DNA of 64,000 nucleotides, taken from Candidatus Desulfopertinax cowenii. Lineage in GTDB: Bacteria > Bacillota > Desulfotomaculia > Desulfotomaculales > Desulforudaceae. Below the pieces are notes generated by a model. That model made no database searches. It was not told the DNA's origin and saw nothing but the letters and a program-made list of their open reading frames with translations. This document shows, in pieces, positions 1 through 7,442 of this stretch (positions are counted from its first letter, which is position 1; each line of letters opens with the position of its first letter). Location: assembly GCA_001899445.1 (NCBI GenBank), contig MPOA01000006.1, forward strand, positions 310,001 through 374,000. The letters are read 5' to 3'. The position numbers were made by a program, and so were the translations under genes.

Positions 1-1304
1 ATCCCTGGTTTGATGACCGAGCTGGCCGCTTTCTTAATGGCCATGGAGATCGGGGCGTTGTTGTTGGTGGTGCCCACGATCAGGTTGGCCTTCACCACGA
101 TGCCGTTGGCGTCGGTGGCGTAGTGGTGAGTCAGAGTACCGCGCGGCGCCTCCACGATGCCGACGCCTTCCTCCGGCGACCCGGTCGGGATGTTCCGGAT
201 GTCCGGGCTGGTAACCTCCTCGTCCTGCGCCAGTTCCAGCAGACGCTCGGCCGCGTACATCAGCTCTACCAGCCGCGCCCAGTGGGTGGCCAGCACGGCA
301 TGCACCGGACGACCGCCCAGAGTCGAGAAGAACTTCTCGTAAGCCTCCTGCGCCAGCGGGGTGGCCATGCCGTCGCAGGCGTTAATCCGACCCAGCGGGG
401 CCGCCTGGTAGATCGCGGTACCCGGCCCCTCAGTGAAACCGGTCCAGCCAAACTTCTTCAGGTACGGGTATTTCAAGTAGCTGTAAGGCTCCACGTGCTC
501 GGCCACGTAGTCCACGTATTCCCGCGGCGAGTACTTGAACAGTTCCTTGCCCTCGGTGTCCACCACGCGGACCTTGCCGTCGTAGAAATTAATCTTGTTG
601 TTCTCGTCCACTAGGCCCATGTAGTTGGTGACCAGCTTGTAGGTGTCGCCCAGGATCAGTTCCACGTAGGCCTGGTTCTTCAACACCACGTCGTCGAACA
701 GCTTCAGGGAGAACTTGGCGAACTCCACGCAGGACTTGGCCATCTCCTCGACCTGCTTGCGCTCCTCCCCGGTGAGTCCCTTGCTCACGCCGCCGGGAAG
801 CGTCCAGGCCGGGTGGGTAGCCTTGCCGCCCAGCATCGCCTGAATCTGCTGCGCGTACGCCCGGTGCTTGATCACCTCGCCGCCGATCTCCAAGCCCACT
901 TTCTCGATCACGCCCAAGACGTTACGGACGGCCGGGTCGGCGTCCGGGCCCAGCACGAAGTCCGGCGCCGCCAGGGCGTAAAAGTGGGCGATGTGGCTGT
1001 GCACAAAGTGCGCACTGTAAAATAGCTCCCGCAGCTTCTTTGCCGCCGGTGTCGGCTCCACACCGAACACCATGTCCATGGCCTTACCCGAGGCCAAATG
1101 GTGCGCGCTGGGTCAGACGCCACAGATGCGGCTTACAATCTGCGGGACTTCCTCAGCCGGACGGCCCTCGCAGAACTTCTCGAAACCACGTAGCTCCGGA
1201 ATCTGAAAGTAGCAGTTTTCAACGGCCCCCGAATCGTCCAGGAAGATCTCGATCCTCCCGTGACCCTCAAGCCTGGTGATGGGATCAATGGTAATCCTCT
1301 TCAC
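1..1304 (-). CDS. mvhA: F420-non-reducing (MvhA-type) [NiFe] hydrogenase large subunit, selenocysteine-containing, 3' end outside window
   Basis: Large, Ni-binding subunit of a group 3c cytoplasmic hydrogenase that oxidises H2 and passes electrons via MvhG and MvhD, usually to heterodisulfide reductase. GTG start at 1302-1304 directly follows the mvhG stop. The N-terminus (KRITIDPITRLEGHGRIEIF) and the L1 motif RICGV-x-PSAHHLASGKA are clear. The residue after RICGV, normally Cys, is encoded by TGA (1113-1115, codon 64). The frame then stays open to base 1 with continuous MvhA-like sequence (for example FVHSHIAHFYALAAPDFVLGP, and LGRINACDGMATPLA), so the TGA is read through rather than a disabling stop. 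The C-terminal L2 motif lies beyond the window edge, so whether it also carries Sec cannot be seen. At least 434 residues are present. Confidence 0.93.
1076..1115 (-). promoter_or_regulatory. In-frame UGA (Sec codon) and candidate bacterial SECIS hairpin in mvhA
   Basis: Read on the minus strand, TGA (1113-1115) is followed by about 11 unpaired bases and then CCA-TT-TGGCC, an eight-base loop TCGGGTAA, and GGCCA-TGG (1076-1101). This is an 8-bp stem with a 2-nt bulge and a G/GU-containing apical loop. Position and size suit a bacterial SECIS element recognised by SelB. The hairpin also encodes conserved residues (HHLASGKAMD), so coding constraint could contribute to it. Confidence 0.7.
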
Positions 1305-2258
1305 TTACTTTGCCCTCCTTAATAGCGACCCGGGCAGACCATAGCGGTAGAAAGTGCCCGCCGGATCGACTATCTCGCTGATTATCCGGTCGGCCTCTTC
1401 GGGGGTGTCGGCGTCCACGACCGAGGCCAGCGCCGAGATGTATTTGGCGCCCTGGTCGATCACGCCGTCAACTGGCCCGTAGCAGCCGCGGCACGGCAAG
1501 TTGGCGCTGGTGCACTGGTTGCCACAGCCGGCTCTGGTCACCGGGCCCATGCAGGTCAGGCCCTGCTCCAGGAGACACTTCTTGGGATCCACCATGATTT
1601 CGTGGGGCCGGTAGAATTTCTTGACCTTCTTCTCGGTCTTCTCCCGTTCACATTCGTCGCACATGGTCTTGTTGGAACAGCCGACGAACGCACCCTTGGG
1701 CGGCAGGTTACCGGAAGCGATGACCTGGATAACCGCCCAGACCTGGGTCGCCGTCGGCGGACAACCCGGCATAAAGTAGTCCACGTCCACGACGTCGGCC
1801 AAACACTTGACTTCTTTGTAGAATTCGGGGAGTTCCAGCTCACCCTCGAGCACCTGGTACCTGGTCACGGGGAAAACCCGCTCGGGGTTTTGGGTGGAAT
1901 CGCTCTGGATGTAAACCCGGTCCAGGATGTCGTCCCGGCGCTTGAAGTTGGCGAGCCCCGGAATACCGCCCGCAATCGCGCAGCTGCCGAAGGCCACCAG
2001 CACCTTAGATTTCTGCCGGAGCAGTTTGGCGATGTGCTCGCCCTCGGAGTTCCGGATGGCGCCGTGGAATAGGCAAACATCGATGTACCCATCCGCGTAC
2101 GCTTCAACGTCGGCATACTTGAAATCCACGGCGAGCGGCCAGAATACAATGTCGGCTACGTTAGCCAAGTCTATGATTTTCTCGTTGATGTCCAGGATGG
2201 CCACGTCACAACCACCGCACGCCGCAGCCCAGTAGGAAGCTAACTTTAACTTGCTCAT
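1305..2258 (-). CDS. mvhG: F420-non-reducing hydrogenase small (Fe-S) subunit MvhG
   Basis: Electron-transfer small subunit of the MvhADG hydrogenase, relaying electrons from the Ni-Fe site through Fe-S clusters to MvhD. 317 residues, close to the family length (about 300). The start MSKLKLASYWAAACGGCDVA was chosen because it has a GAGGG ribosome site and sits 1 nt after the mvhD stop; an upstream in-frame extension would run back into mvhD. Visible cluster ligands: CGGCD near residue 15, PGCPPT in the middle, and a Cys-rich C-terminal third (CDEC, KKCLLEQGLTCMGP, RAGCGNQC, PCRGCYGP) for the medial and distal clusters. Nothing looks degraded. The gene order mvhD-mvhG-mvhA with 0-1 nt gaps indicates translational coupling. 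Confidence 0.95.
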   Translation of the reverse strand: MSKLKLASYWAAACGGCDVAILDINEKIIDLANVADIVFWPLAVDFKYADVEAYADGYIDVCLFHGAIRNSEGEHIAKLLRQKSKVLVAFGSCAIAGGIPGLANFKRRDDILDRVYIQSDSTQNPERVFPVTRYQVLEGELELPEFYKEVKCLADVVDVDYFMPGCPPTATQVWAVIQVIASGNLPPKGAFVGCSNKTMCDECEREKTEKKVKKFYRPHEIMVDPKKCLLEQGLTCMGPVTRAGCGNQCTSANLPCRGCYGPVDGVIDQGAKYISALASVVDADTPEEADRIISEIVDPAGTFYRYGLPGSLLRRAK

Positions 2259-2259
2259 C

Positions 2260-2700
2260 TTAACCCTCCCCACCGGCAGCCGCTTTTTGGTCCTGTTTGA
2301 ATGGCCCAAGCTGCCGAACCTGTTCGGTGAATTCGGCCATCACCTTGGCGAACTTGGTGCCTTCAGCCGAAGAGATCCACTCCAACCGAACTCGCTCGTC
2401 CTCGACGCCCAGTTGCTCCAGGACCTTCTTCATCAACCGGTAGCGCCGCATCGTCCGGTAATTGCCACTAACATAGTGGCAGTCGCCCGGGTGTCAACCA
2501 GCCACCAGGACGCCGTCGGCCCCGTCGCTCAACGCCTTGAAAACGAACTGCGGGTCGACGCGTCCCGAACACATTACTCTGATGATCCTAGCGTTAGGGG
2601 GATACTGAAGCCTGGACACGCCCGCCAGATCCGCTCCGCCGTAACTACACCAGTTACATAGAAAGCCGATGATTTTCGGTTCAAAATTTGCTTTCGACAT
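2260..2700 (-). CDS. mvhD: MvhD, [2Fe-2S] electron-transfer subunit of F420-non-reducing hydrogenase, selenoprotein
   Basis: Small protein linking the hydrogenase to heterodisulfide reductase (HdrA). ATG 2698-2700 has a GAAGGGG ribosome site; 146 residues including selenocysteine, the normal family size. Conserved cysteine motifs: [15 protein letters not shown] (residues 13-27), VMCSGRVDP (43-51), and the family motif VLVAG-C-HPGDCHY, in which the first Cys (codon 69) is TGA at 2494-2496. Homologous sequence continues after the TGA ([11 protein letters not shown], then [15 protein letters not shown]). Read conventionally, the gene would be two fragments (to 2494, and 2451-2260), each looking like half an MvhD. 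Sec-containing homologues (VhuD) are known in methanogens. No hdr genes adjoin, so the Hdr partner must be encoded elsewhere. Confidence 0.93.
2463..2496 (-). promoter_or_regulatory. In-frame UGA (Sec codon) and SECIS-like hairpin in mvhD
   Basis: On the minus strand TGA (2494-2496) is followed after 12 bases by the perfect inverted repeat TGCCACTA-TGT-TAGTGGCA (2463-2481). This forms an 8-bp stem, probably opening to a 7-nt loop with a central GU. Spacing and shape match the bacterial SECIS that lies immediately 3' of the UGA. Together with the conserved Cys position this supports Sec insertion rather than termination. Confidence 0.75.
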
Positions 2701-2807
2701 TCCCGCCCCTTCTTTCTTGAAGAGTTTGAAGCATAGAAGGTCCAAACCACGCCCGGTTGCTCTTTTCTCTCACCCCCAACATCTAAGCATTAGGCGCTTC
2801 TTAAGGC

Positions 2808-2855
2808 CGTGCGAAAGCGCACGCGGTTATTGAAACCGCGGTCAATCAATTGATT
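2808..2855 (-). promoter_or_regulatory. Tandem hairpins and 12-bp palindrome in the mvhD leader
   Basis: Between the proposed mvhD promoter and the mvhD start lie three symmetrical elements. They are CGTGCG-N4-CGCACG (2808-2823), CGCGGTT-N5-AACCGCG (2822-2840) and the perfect palindrome AATCAATTGATT (2844-2855). The two hairpins share two bases, so they compete at the junction. They could form a structured 5' leader or an operator. No U-tract follows, so they are not an obvious terminator. No known riboswitch was recognised. Confidence 0.4.
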
Positions 2856-2927
2856 AAAACCAAAACGCCAAACCATGCTCATCCTTGAGCCTGCTATCTG
2901 GCCTGACTTGTCCGAATTTATTAATAT

Positions 2928-2956
2928 ATTCTAACAAAAAGCCCCACCTGTTTCAA
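2928..2956 (-). promoter_or_regulatory. Sigma-A-type promoter for mvhDGA
   Basis: Minus-strand TTGAAA (2951-2956), 17-bp spacer, TAGAAT (2928-2933), set in AT-rich sequence about 22 bp past the murJ stop and reading toward mvhD. The predicted transcript would have a leader of roughly 220 nt that includes the hairpins at 2808-2855. Confidence 0.55.
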
Positions 2957-2977
2957 TCATATTTGCGAAACTATTGT

Positions 2978-4555
2978 TCAGCCCCGAATCCAGAAGCCGC
3001 CAATTTTTCCGGCCAGAATCCGCCGCGCGTAGTTTACTATGTTTATCAATTCGTCAAGGCGCAGTAAAATCCCTGCCACAAAGTAAACAATCGCTCCCGC
3101 CAAAATATCGAGTCCCACCCGGAGCAGGAGCCCAAGCCCGCAATCCCCCAATAAACAGGACAGGACCGTATCAACTCCATACACGACGGCGCCCATCAGT
3201 CCGGCCGCCAGCAGCACCCTGGCGCCGAAACGCAGGAGATCGGTCGTGATCAGTCCGGGCAACCGGCGCTGCAGGAGCCAGATCAGGATCACGGTGTTCA
3301 ACAGCGCGGTGACCGATGTTCCTAGGGCCAGCCCGGCGTGAGCCAGATACCCGACCAGGGCGACGCTCGCCCCGAGCTTGACCACCAGGGTGCCGATGGT
3401 CACGTACACCGGCGTCTTCATGTCCTGCATGGCGAAAAAGCCGCGGCTCACCAGCATCACCAGGCAATGCCCCACCAAGCCGACGGCGAAGAACAGCAGG
3501 GCCACGGCAGTCATTTCCGTCGCCCGAGCGTCGAAGGCGCCCCGCTGGAACAATAGCATCACAATAGGCTCCCGGAGCAACACAATCCCGGCGACGGACG
3601 GCACGATCAGCAGGAACACCACTTTTACCCCGCGCCGTAAGGTCCACGCCATTTCCGCCAGGTGCCCCTCCGCGATGTGCCGGCTTAAAGTGGGGAAGAT
3701 GGCCGTGGACACGGCCAGCACGAACAAGCTCTGGGGAAGCTGGATCAGCTTGTTGGCGTAATTCAGGGCGGCGATGCTACCCTCGGCCAATCCGGAGGCC
3801 AGCACCCAGTCGATCATCAGGTAGACCTGGTTAACGGAGAGACCCAAGGTGAGGGGCAGCATCAGGTAAAGCACCCGTTTCACCTCGGGGTGGCGCAGGT
3901 CCAGTTTAAGGGAATAGCGGAACCCGACCCGGCGCAGGACCGGTACCTGAATAAACGCCATGGTGGCCGCGCCGCCTAACACGCCGGCAGCCAGGCCGTA
4001 GATCCCGTAATAATTGCCCAGGACCAAAGCACCAAAGATGATCACGATGTTCATGGCTGCCGAACCGAAAGCCGGCAGGCCAAACACGTTGTTCGCGTTG
4101 AGCATGCCCATGAACAGGCCGGCCAGACTGAAGAAGATAATCGAAGGCAGCATGATCATAGTCAGCTGGACCGAGAGCCGGAAGGTTTCCGGGGCAAAAC
4201 CGGTGCCTAGGACTCCGACAATCACCGGCGCCAGGAACAGCCCGGCCACCGCCCCGCCCGTGGTGAACACGATCAGAGCGTTGGTAACCAGGCTACAGAG
4301 CCGCCAGACATCCTCCCGCCGGTTCTGGGTGACGTACTCGGTGAAGATGGGGACGATCACGGTGGCTAGGGCGATACCGGCCACGGCGTAGAAAATGTTA
4401 GGAACCGTGTAAGCCACCAGGTAGGCATCGGTGACGTACGTCGCGCCGAACTGGTGGGCAATGGCCACCTCCCGGCCTAAACCCAGCACGCGGGAAAGGG
4501 CCAGCATGATTATTACCACCACGGTGGCGCGCGCGACTGTTTCTCCTGCAGACAT
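2978..4555 (-). CDS. murJ: Lipid II flippase MurJ (MviN family)
   Basis: Integral membrane protein of the MOP superfamily that moves lipid II across the cytoplasmic membrane for peptidoglycan synthesis. 525 residues, normal for MurJ. The N-terminus ATVVVIIMLALSRVLGLGRE is the family signature (TM1 and the R-x-G-x-x-R-E loop). Hydrophobic segments then recur through the protein, consistent with 14 membrane spans, including MLNANNVFGLPAFGSAAMN and LPLTLGLSVNQVYLMIDWVLASGL. ATG 4553-4555 has GAGGT upstream. The gene stands alone, diverging from galT. Some Firmicute MviN paralogues lie in sporulation or polysaccharide loci; which role applies here cannot be told from sequence. Confidence 0.9.
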   Translation of the reverse strand: MSAGETVARATVVVIIMLALSRVLGLGREVAIAHQFGATYVTDAYLVAYTVPNIFYAVAGIALATVIVPIFTEYVTQNRREDVWRLCSLVTNALIVFTTGGAVAGLFLAPVIVGVLGTGFAPETFRLSVQLTMIMLPSIIFFSLAGLFMGMLNANNVFGLPAFGSAAMNIVIIFGALVLGNYYGIYGLAAGVLGGAATMAFIQVPVLRRVGFRYSLKLDLRHPEVKRVLYLMLPLTLGLSVNQVYLMIDWVLASGLAEGSIAALNYANKLIQLPQSLFVLAVSTAIFPTLSRHIAEGHLAEMAWTLRRGVKVVFLLIVPSVAGIVLLREPIVMLLFQRGAFDARATEMTAVALLFFAVGLVGHCLVMLVSRGFFAMQDMKTPVYVTIGTLVVKLGASVALVGYLAHAGLALGTSVTALLNTVILIWLLQRRLPGLITTDLLRFGARVLLAAGLMGAVVYGVDTVLSCLLGDCGLGLLLRVGLDILAGAIVYFVAGILLRLDELINIVNYARRILAGKIGGFWIRG

Positions 4556-4742
4556 TTAGCAAGACCTCAAAACCAATACTAACACTACGCCCCCAGCCCC
4601 GGCAAGGGCAAAAAATGCCGGTCGCAGAAGTCGCCAGATCCTGCTGCCGGCGTAATGTTCACAAATTTAGCAGGTTCCCGCCGGCCCTGGAACGCCTTTT
4701 TGACACCGCGGTGAAACGCGCGGGGTGCGCATTCCAACCAGC

Positions 4743-4802
4743 GCAACCCGGGGTACTTAAGGCTTGAGTCCGCGGGACTGTGCGGGCCCTGACTCGGGTT
4801 GC
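4743..4802. repeat. Inverted repeat enclosing an inner hairpin, murJ-galT intergenic region
   Basis: The 338-bp gap between the divergent murJ and galT genes contains GCAACCCG (4743-4750) and its exact complement CGGGTTGC (4795-4802). An inner hairpin AGTCC-GCG-GGACT lies between the arms. The right arm overlaps the putative galT -35 box. It could be a folded RNA or an operator. I match it to no known riboswitch, and the rest of the gap (4556-4742) shows nothing I recognise. Confidence 0.35.
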
Positions 4803-4828
4803 ACCGCCGTTAATGGATAGATTAAAAT
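4799..4828 (+). promoter_or_regulatory. Putative sigma-A promoter of galT-treT
   Basis: TTGCAC (4799-4804), 18-bp spacer, TAAAAT (4823-4828). The spacing is one base long but both boxes match 4-5 of 6. Predicted transcription start is near 4835, about 60 nt before the galT GTG. Confidence 0.45.
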
Positions 4829-4832
4829 AACC

Positions 4833-4849
4833 AAAGAATAATATTCTTT
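4833..4849. promoter_or_regulatory. Palindromic operator candidate at the galT transcription start
   Basis: AAAGAATA-a-TATTCTTT is a perfect 8-bp inverted repeat around one central base. It lies directly downstream of the proposed -10 box, so it would overlap +1, a typical repressor position. A GC-rich hairpin GCCGGG-N5-CCCGGC (4851-4867) follows just before the ribosome site. The regulator is not identified. Confidence 0.35.
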
Positions 4850-4893
4850 AGCCGGGGCTTGCCCGGCCGGTTCTACCGCAAGGGGAGGAAACG

Positions 4894-5913
4894 GTGCCTG
4901 AGTGGAGAAGGGATCCTATCGTGGACCGCTGGGTCGTGGTTGCCCCGGAGCGGAGCAGGCGGCCGTCCGACTTCCGGATGGAGCGTCAGCCCCGCAAGCA
5001 GGGCCGCTGTCCCCTATGTCCCGGGAACGAGGCGGACACGCCGCCCGAGGTGCTGGCCTATGGGAAACGCGACCGCGTGCCGGATACCTCGGGGTGGCAC
5101 GTGCGGGTGGTGCCCAACAAGTTTCCGGCGGTCCGCAACCTGCCGCGAGAAACCGGCCGCCAGGGCTTGTACGAGTGGATGAGCGGCCTGGGACGACACG
5201 AAATCGTAGTTGAAACCCCCGCGCACGTCCCGGACCTGGACGGACAGAACCCGGAGCAGGTGGCCGAAGTGCTTCGTTGTTGGATGGAACGTTCCCGGCA
5301 ACTGGCGCGCGACCCCCGGTGGCGGTACGTCCAGGTATTCAAGAACGTGGGCCGGCCGGCCGGAGCTTCCCTGGAGCACACCCACTCCCAGATCATCGCC
5401 ATCCCCTTTGTCCCGGCTGAGCTCGGCCGCGAACTGGCAGGCATGCACGTTTACCGACGGTCCACCAGTCGGTGCGTGCTCTGCGATATGGTCGCCCAGG
5501 AACTGGCCGACGGGCGCCGGCTGGTGCACGACGGCGGAGGTTTCGTCGCCTTTGCCCCGTTCGCCTCGCGCTTCCCCGGCGAGGTTTGGATCGCTCCCCG
5601 GGAGCACGCCCCGGATTTCACCGCGCTTCAGGCCGCCGGGCAGCGGGAACTGGCCGCTACGCTGCTGGCTGTACTCCGGGGTTTAGCCGCGGCGTTCAAC
5701 GCCCCGCCTTACAACCTGGTGGTGCACACCGCCCCGCATGGTGAAGCCGGAGGCGAACATTTCCACTGGCACTTTGAAATCTCACCCCGTCTCAGCATTA
5801 CCGCTGGGTTTGAACTGGGCACCGGGTACTACATCAACCCACTGCCGCCGGAAACTGCCGCCGCGTGGCTGCGGGACGGAAAAACTGTAGGGGGGAATGT
5901 ATCGAATGACTAA
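4894..5913 (+). CDS. galT: Galactose-1-phosphate uridylyltransferase
   Basis: Leloir-pathway enzyme exchanging UMP between UDP-glucose and galactose-1-phosphate; cytoplasmic. 339 residues, the family norm. The N-terminus has EWRRDPIVDRWVVVAPER and the zinc pair CPLCPGNE (Cys39, Cys42). The histidine-triad active site is EHTHSQIIAIP (His162 and nucleophile-position His164), with a C-terminal HFHWHFEISPRL. The GTG start has a strong AGGGGAGGA site 6-7 bases upstream. It overlaps the start region of the next gene, so both are probably one transcript. With galE (9794-10768) this gives UDP-galactose/UDP-glucose interconversion, supplying donors for trehalose and surface polysaccharide. Confidence 0.93.
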   Translation: MPEWRRDPIVDRWVVVAPERSRRPSDFRMERQPRKQGRCPLCPGNEADTPPEVLAYGKRDRVPDTSGWHVRVVPNKFPAVRNLPRETGRQGLYEWMSGLGRHEIVVETPAHVPDLDGQNPEQVAEVLRCWMERSRQLARDPRWRYVQVFKNVGRPAGASLEHTHSQIIAIPFVPAELGRELAGMHVYRRSTSRCVLCDMVAQELADGRRLVHDGGGFVAFAPFASRFPGEVWIAPREHAPDFTALQAAGQRELAATLLAVLRGLAAAFNAPPYNLVVHTAPHGEAGGEHFHWHFEISPRLSITAGFELGTGYYINPLPPETAAAWLRDGKTVGGNVSND

Positions 5914-7150
5914 GGACAGGGAAGTCAGCATAACTGACTACACACCTCTGGTTGGTGAAGAGAAGATTGAGGAACTGTTAAAATTCGGCGAGGAACTCAA
6001 GGGCCTGAAACTGCAACAGATCAATTCGGCCCGTTTCGGGGGCGGAGTGGCCGAAATGCTCCTCTCCCTGATCCCGTTGGAACGTTCCCTGGGCTTGGAC
6101 GTGTCCTGGGACGTTATTGAAGGCGACCAGGCTTTTTTCACTTATACCAAGACGGTCCATAATTTCCTGCAGGGCAAGCCGGGCACACTGGACCTCCTGG
6201 GCGCCAAGGTGTACTGGGATACCAACCGGCGGAATTACCCGCTGGTCAACGAACTGGCTGACGTGGTACTCGTCCACGATCCCCAGCCGGCGGGGTTAAT
6301 CACCTTCGTCCCCGAAGAGGTGCGCCGCCGCCAAAAGTGGCTCTGGCGGTGCCACATCCAAACCTCCCGGGACGCCTGCCTGCTGATGAACCCGGTCCGC
6401 TCCCTGATCGAGCTTTACGATGCGGCGATTTATTCGTCCACCAGGTACTGCACGTGGGACATCAGGCCGTTCATTATCCTGCCGTACATCGACCCGCTGT
6501 CGGATAAGAACCGGGAACTGACCGACGCCGAAATCCAGGCCGTCCTGGACCGGCACGGCATCGGGGACCTGGAGGAGAAACCCCTGATCACCCTGGTTTC
6601 TCGCTTTGACCCGTTCAAGGGGCATGCCTACGCCATTGACAGTTTCAGGGAGGTCCGTAAGAACCACCTATGTCAGTTGTTGATGGTGGGGGGAACCGCC
6701 AGCGACGACCCGGAAAACGAATTGATCCTCGCCGAAATCGAGGAAAAGATCAACGGCCTGGAAGACGTCCGGGTGCTCAACCTCCCCCCTGACAGCCACG
6801 TGGATATCAACGCCCTCCAGCGAGCTTCCACCATAATCCTGCAGCCCTCGGTAAAAGAAGGGTTTGGGTTAACCGTGACCGAGGGACTCTGGAAGGGTAA
6901 GCCGGTGATCGGGGGCGACACTGGCGGCATTCCCGCCCAGATCGCCGACGGTTACAACGGTTACCTGGTTACCCCAGGGGAATCAAGCGTCCCGGAAATG
7001 GCCGAACGGATCGCCTTCCTGCTGGAGAACCCGGTTATGGCCCGGGAGAAGGGCCGTCGAGGCCGGGAAACCGTCCGGGAACGTTTCCTGATCACCCGGG
7101 GGCTTTGGGACGAACTGATGCTAATCAAAACCGTGCTGCAGAATTCTTAA
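5906..7150 (+). CDS. treT: GT4-family trehalose synthase (TreT-like glycosyltransferase)
   Basis: Retaining GT-B glycosyltransferase of the trehalose glycosyltransferring synthase / trehalose phosphorylase group; TreT makes trehalose from NDP-glucose and glucose. The N-terminal half has LQQINSARFGGGVAEMLLSL and VLVHDPQPAGLI. The C-terminal half has LVSRFDPFKGHAYAI, the E-x7-E pair in KEGFGLTVTE, and KPVIGGDTGGIPAQI, which bind the nucleotide-sugar. 414 residues from ATG 5906; ATG 5897 is also in frame but leaves only one base after the GGGGGG ribosome site, so 5906 is preferred. It overlaps galT by 8 nt. With otsA/otsB downstream the cell would hold two trehalose routes. The exact acceptor (glucose or phosphate) is inferred from family resemblance only. 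Confidence 0.75.
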   Translation: MTKDREVSITDYTPLVGEEKIEELLKFGEELKGLKLQQINSARFGGGVAEMLLSLIPLERSLGLDVSWDVIEGDQAFFTYTKTVHNFLQGKPGTLDLLGAKVYWDTNRRNYPLVNELADVVLVHDPQPAGLITFVPEEVRRRQKWLWRCHIQTSRDACLLMNPVRSLIELYDAAIYSSTRYCTWDIRPFIILPYIDPLSDKNRELTDAEIQAVLDRHGIGDLEEKPLITLVSRFDPFKGHAYAIDSFREVRKNHLCQLLMVGGTASDDPENELILAEIEEKINGLEDVRVLNLPPDSHVDINALQRASTIILQPSVKEGFGLTVTEGLWKGKPVIGGDTGGIPAQIADGYNGYLVTPGESSVPEMAERIAFLLENPVMAREKGRRGRETVRERFLITRGLWDELMLIKTVLQNS

Positions 7151-7236
7151 CCGTTTGGATCAGGATCCTTGTGTACCCGGTCCCTAATCCTTTTCTTCTT
7201 CTTTGCTCATAATAACTGGTATCCTTACCGCAGTTA

Positions 7237-7245
7237 TGGTATTAT
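7237..7245 (+). promoter_or_regulatory. Extended -10 element, candidate promoter of otsA leader
   Basis: TG-G-TATTAT matches the extended -10 consensus TGnTATAAT. No convincing -35 box is present. The element lies 198 bp before otsA and upstream of a strong terminator hairpin, so a transcript from it would be a roughly 110-nt terminated leader unless antitermination occurs. Confidence 0.35.
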
Positions 7246-7327
7246 ATACAAGGGGGACTCCGTTTCTTCGGTTTAATTACAGCAGCTTGACTAACTAAAC
7301 AATTTTTGCTCTCGTTTTTCCCGTACA

Positions 7328-7357
7328 AACCTGCCGGGGCTCCCCCGGCAGGTTTTT
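7328..7357 (+). terminator. Rho-independent terminator between treT and otsA
   Basis: AACCTGCCGGGG-CTC-CCCCGGCAGGTT followed by T-rich sequence: a 12-bp GC-rich stem, 3-nt loop and a five-T tract starting at the stem's 3' end. It lies about 180 bp after treT and 86 bp before otsA. It may end galT-treT transcription or attenuate a leader that starts near 7250. Confidence 0.8.
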
Positions 7358-7442
7358 GATTTTGGGACCTATCCTGCCAGGCGGGAAAGCGGAGACACAC
7401 CTCTGGCACTTTAACGGAACTCACAACTGGGAGGTGACAGCA

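Noticed and set aside
1113-1115. mvhA as a pseudogene broken by TGA
   Set aside because: The TGA replaces a conserved Cys, the frame stays open for over 1,100 bases with intact MvhA sequence, and a SECIS-like hairpin follows; the same pattern recurs in mvhD.
2844-2855. AATCAATTGATT as an FNR/CRP-type box
   Set aside because: The half-sites are in the opposite order (ATCAA then TTGAT, without the central spacer) from the FNR consensus TTGAT-N4-ATCAA.
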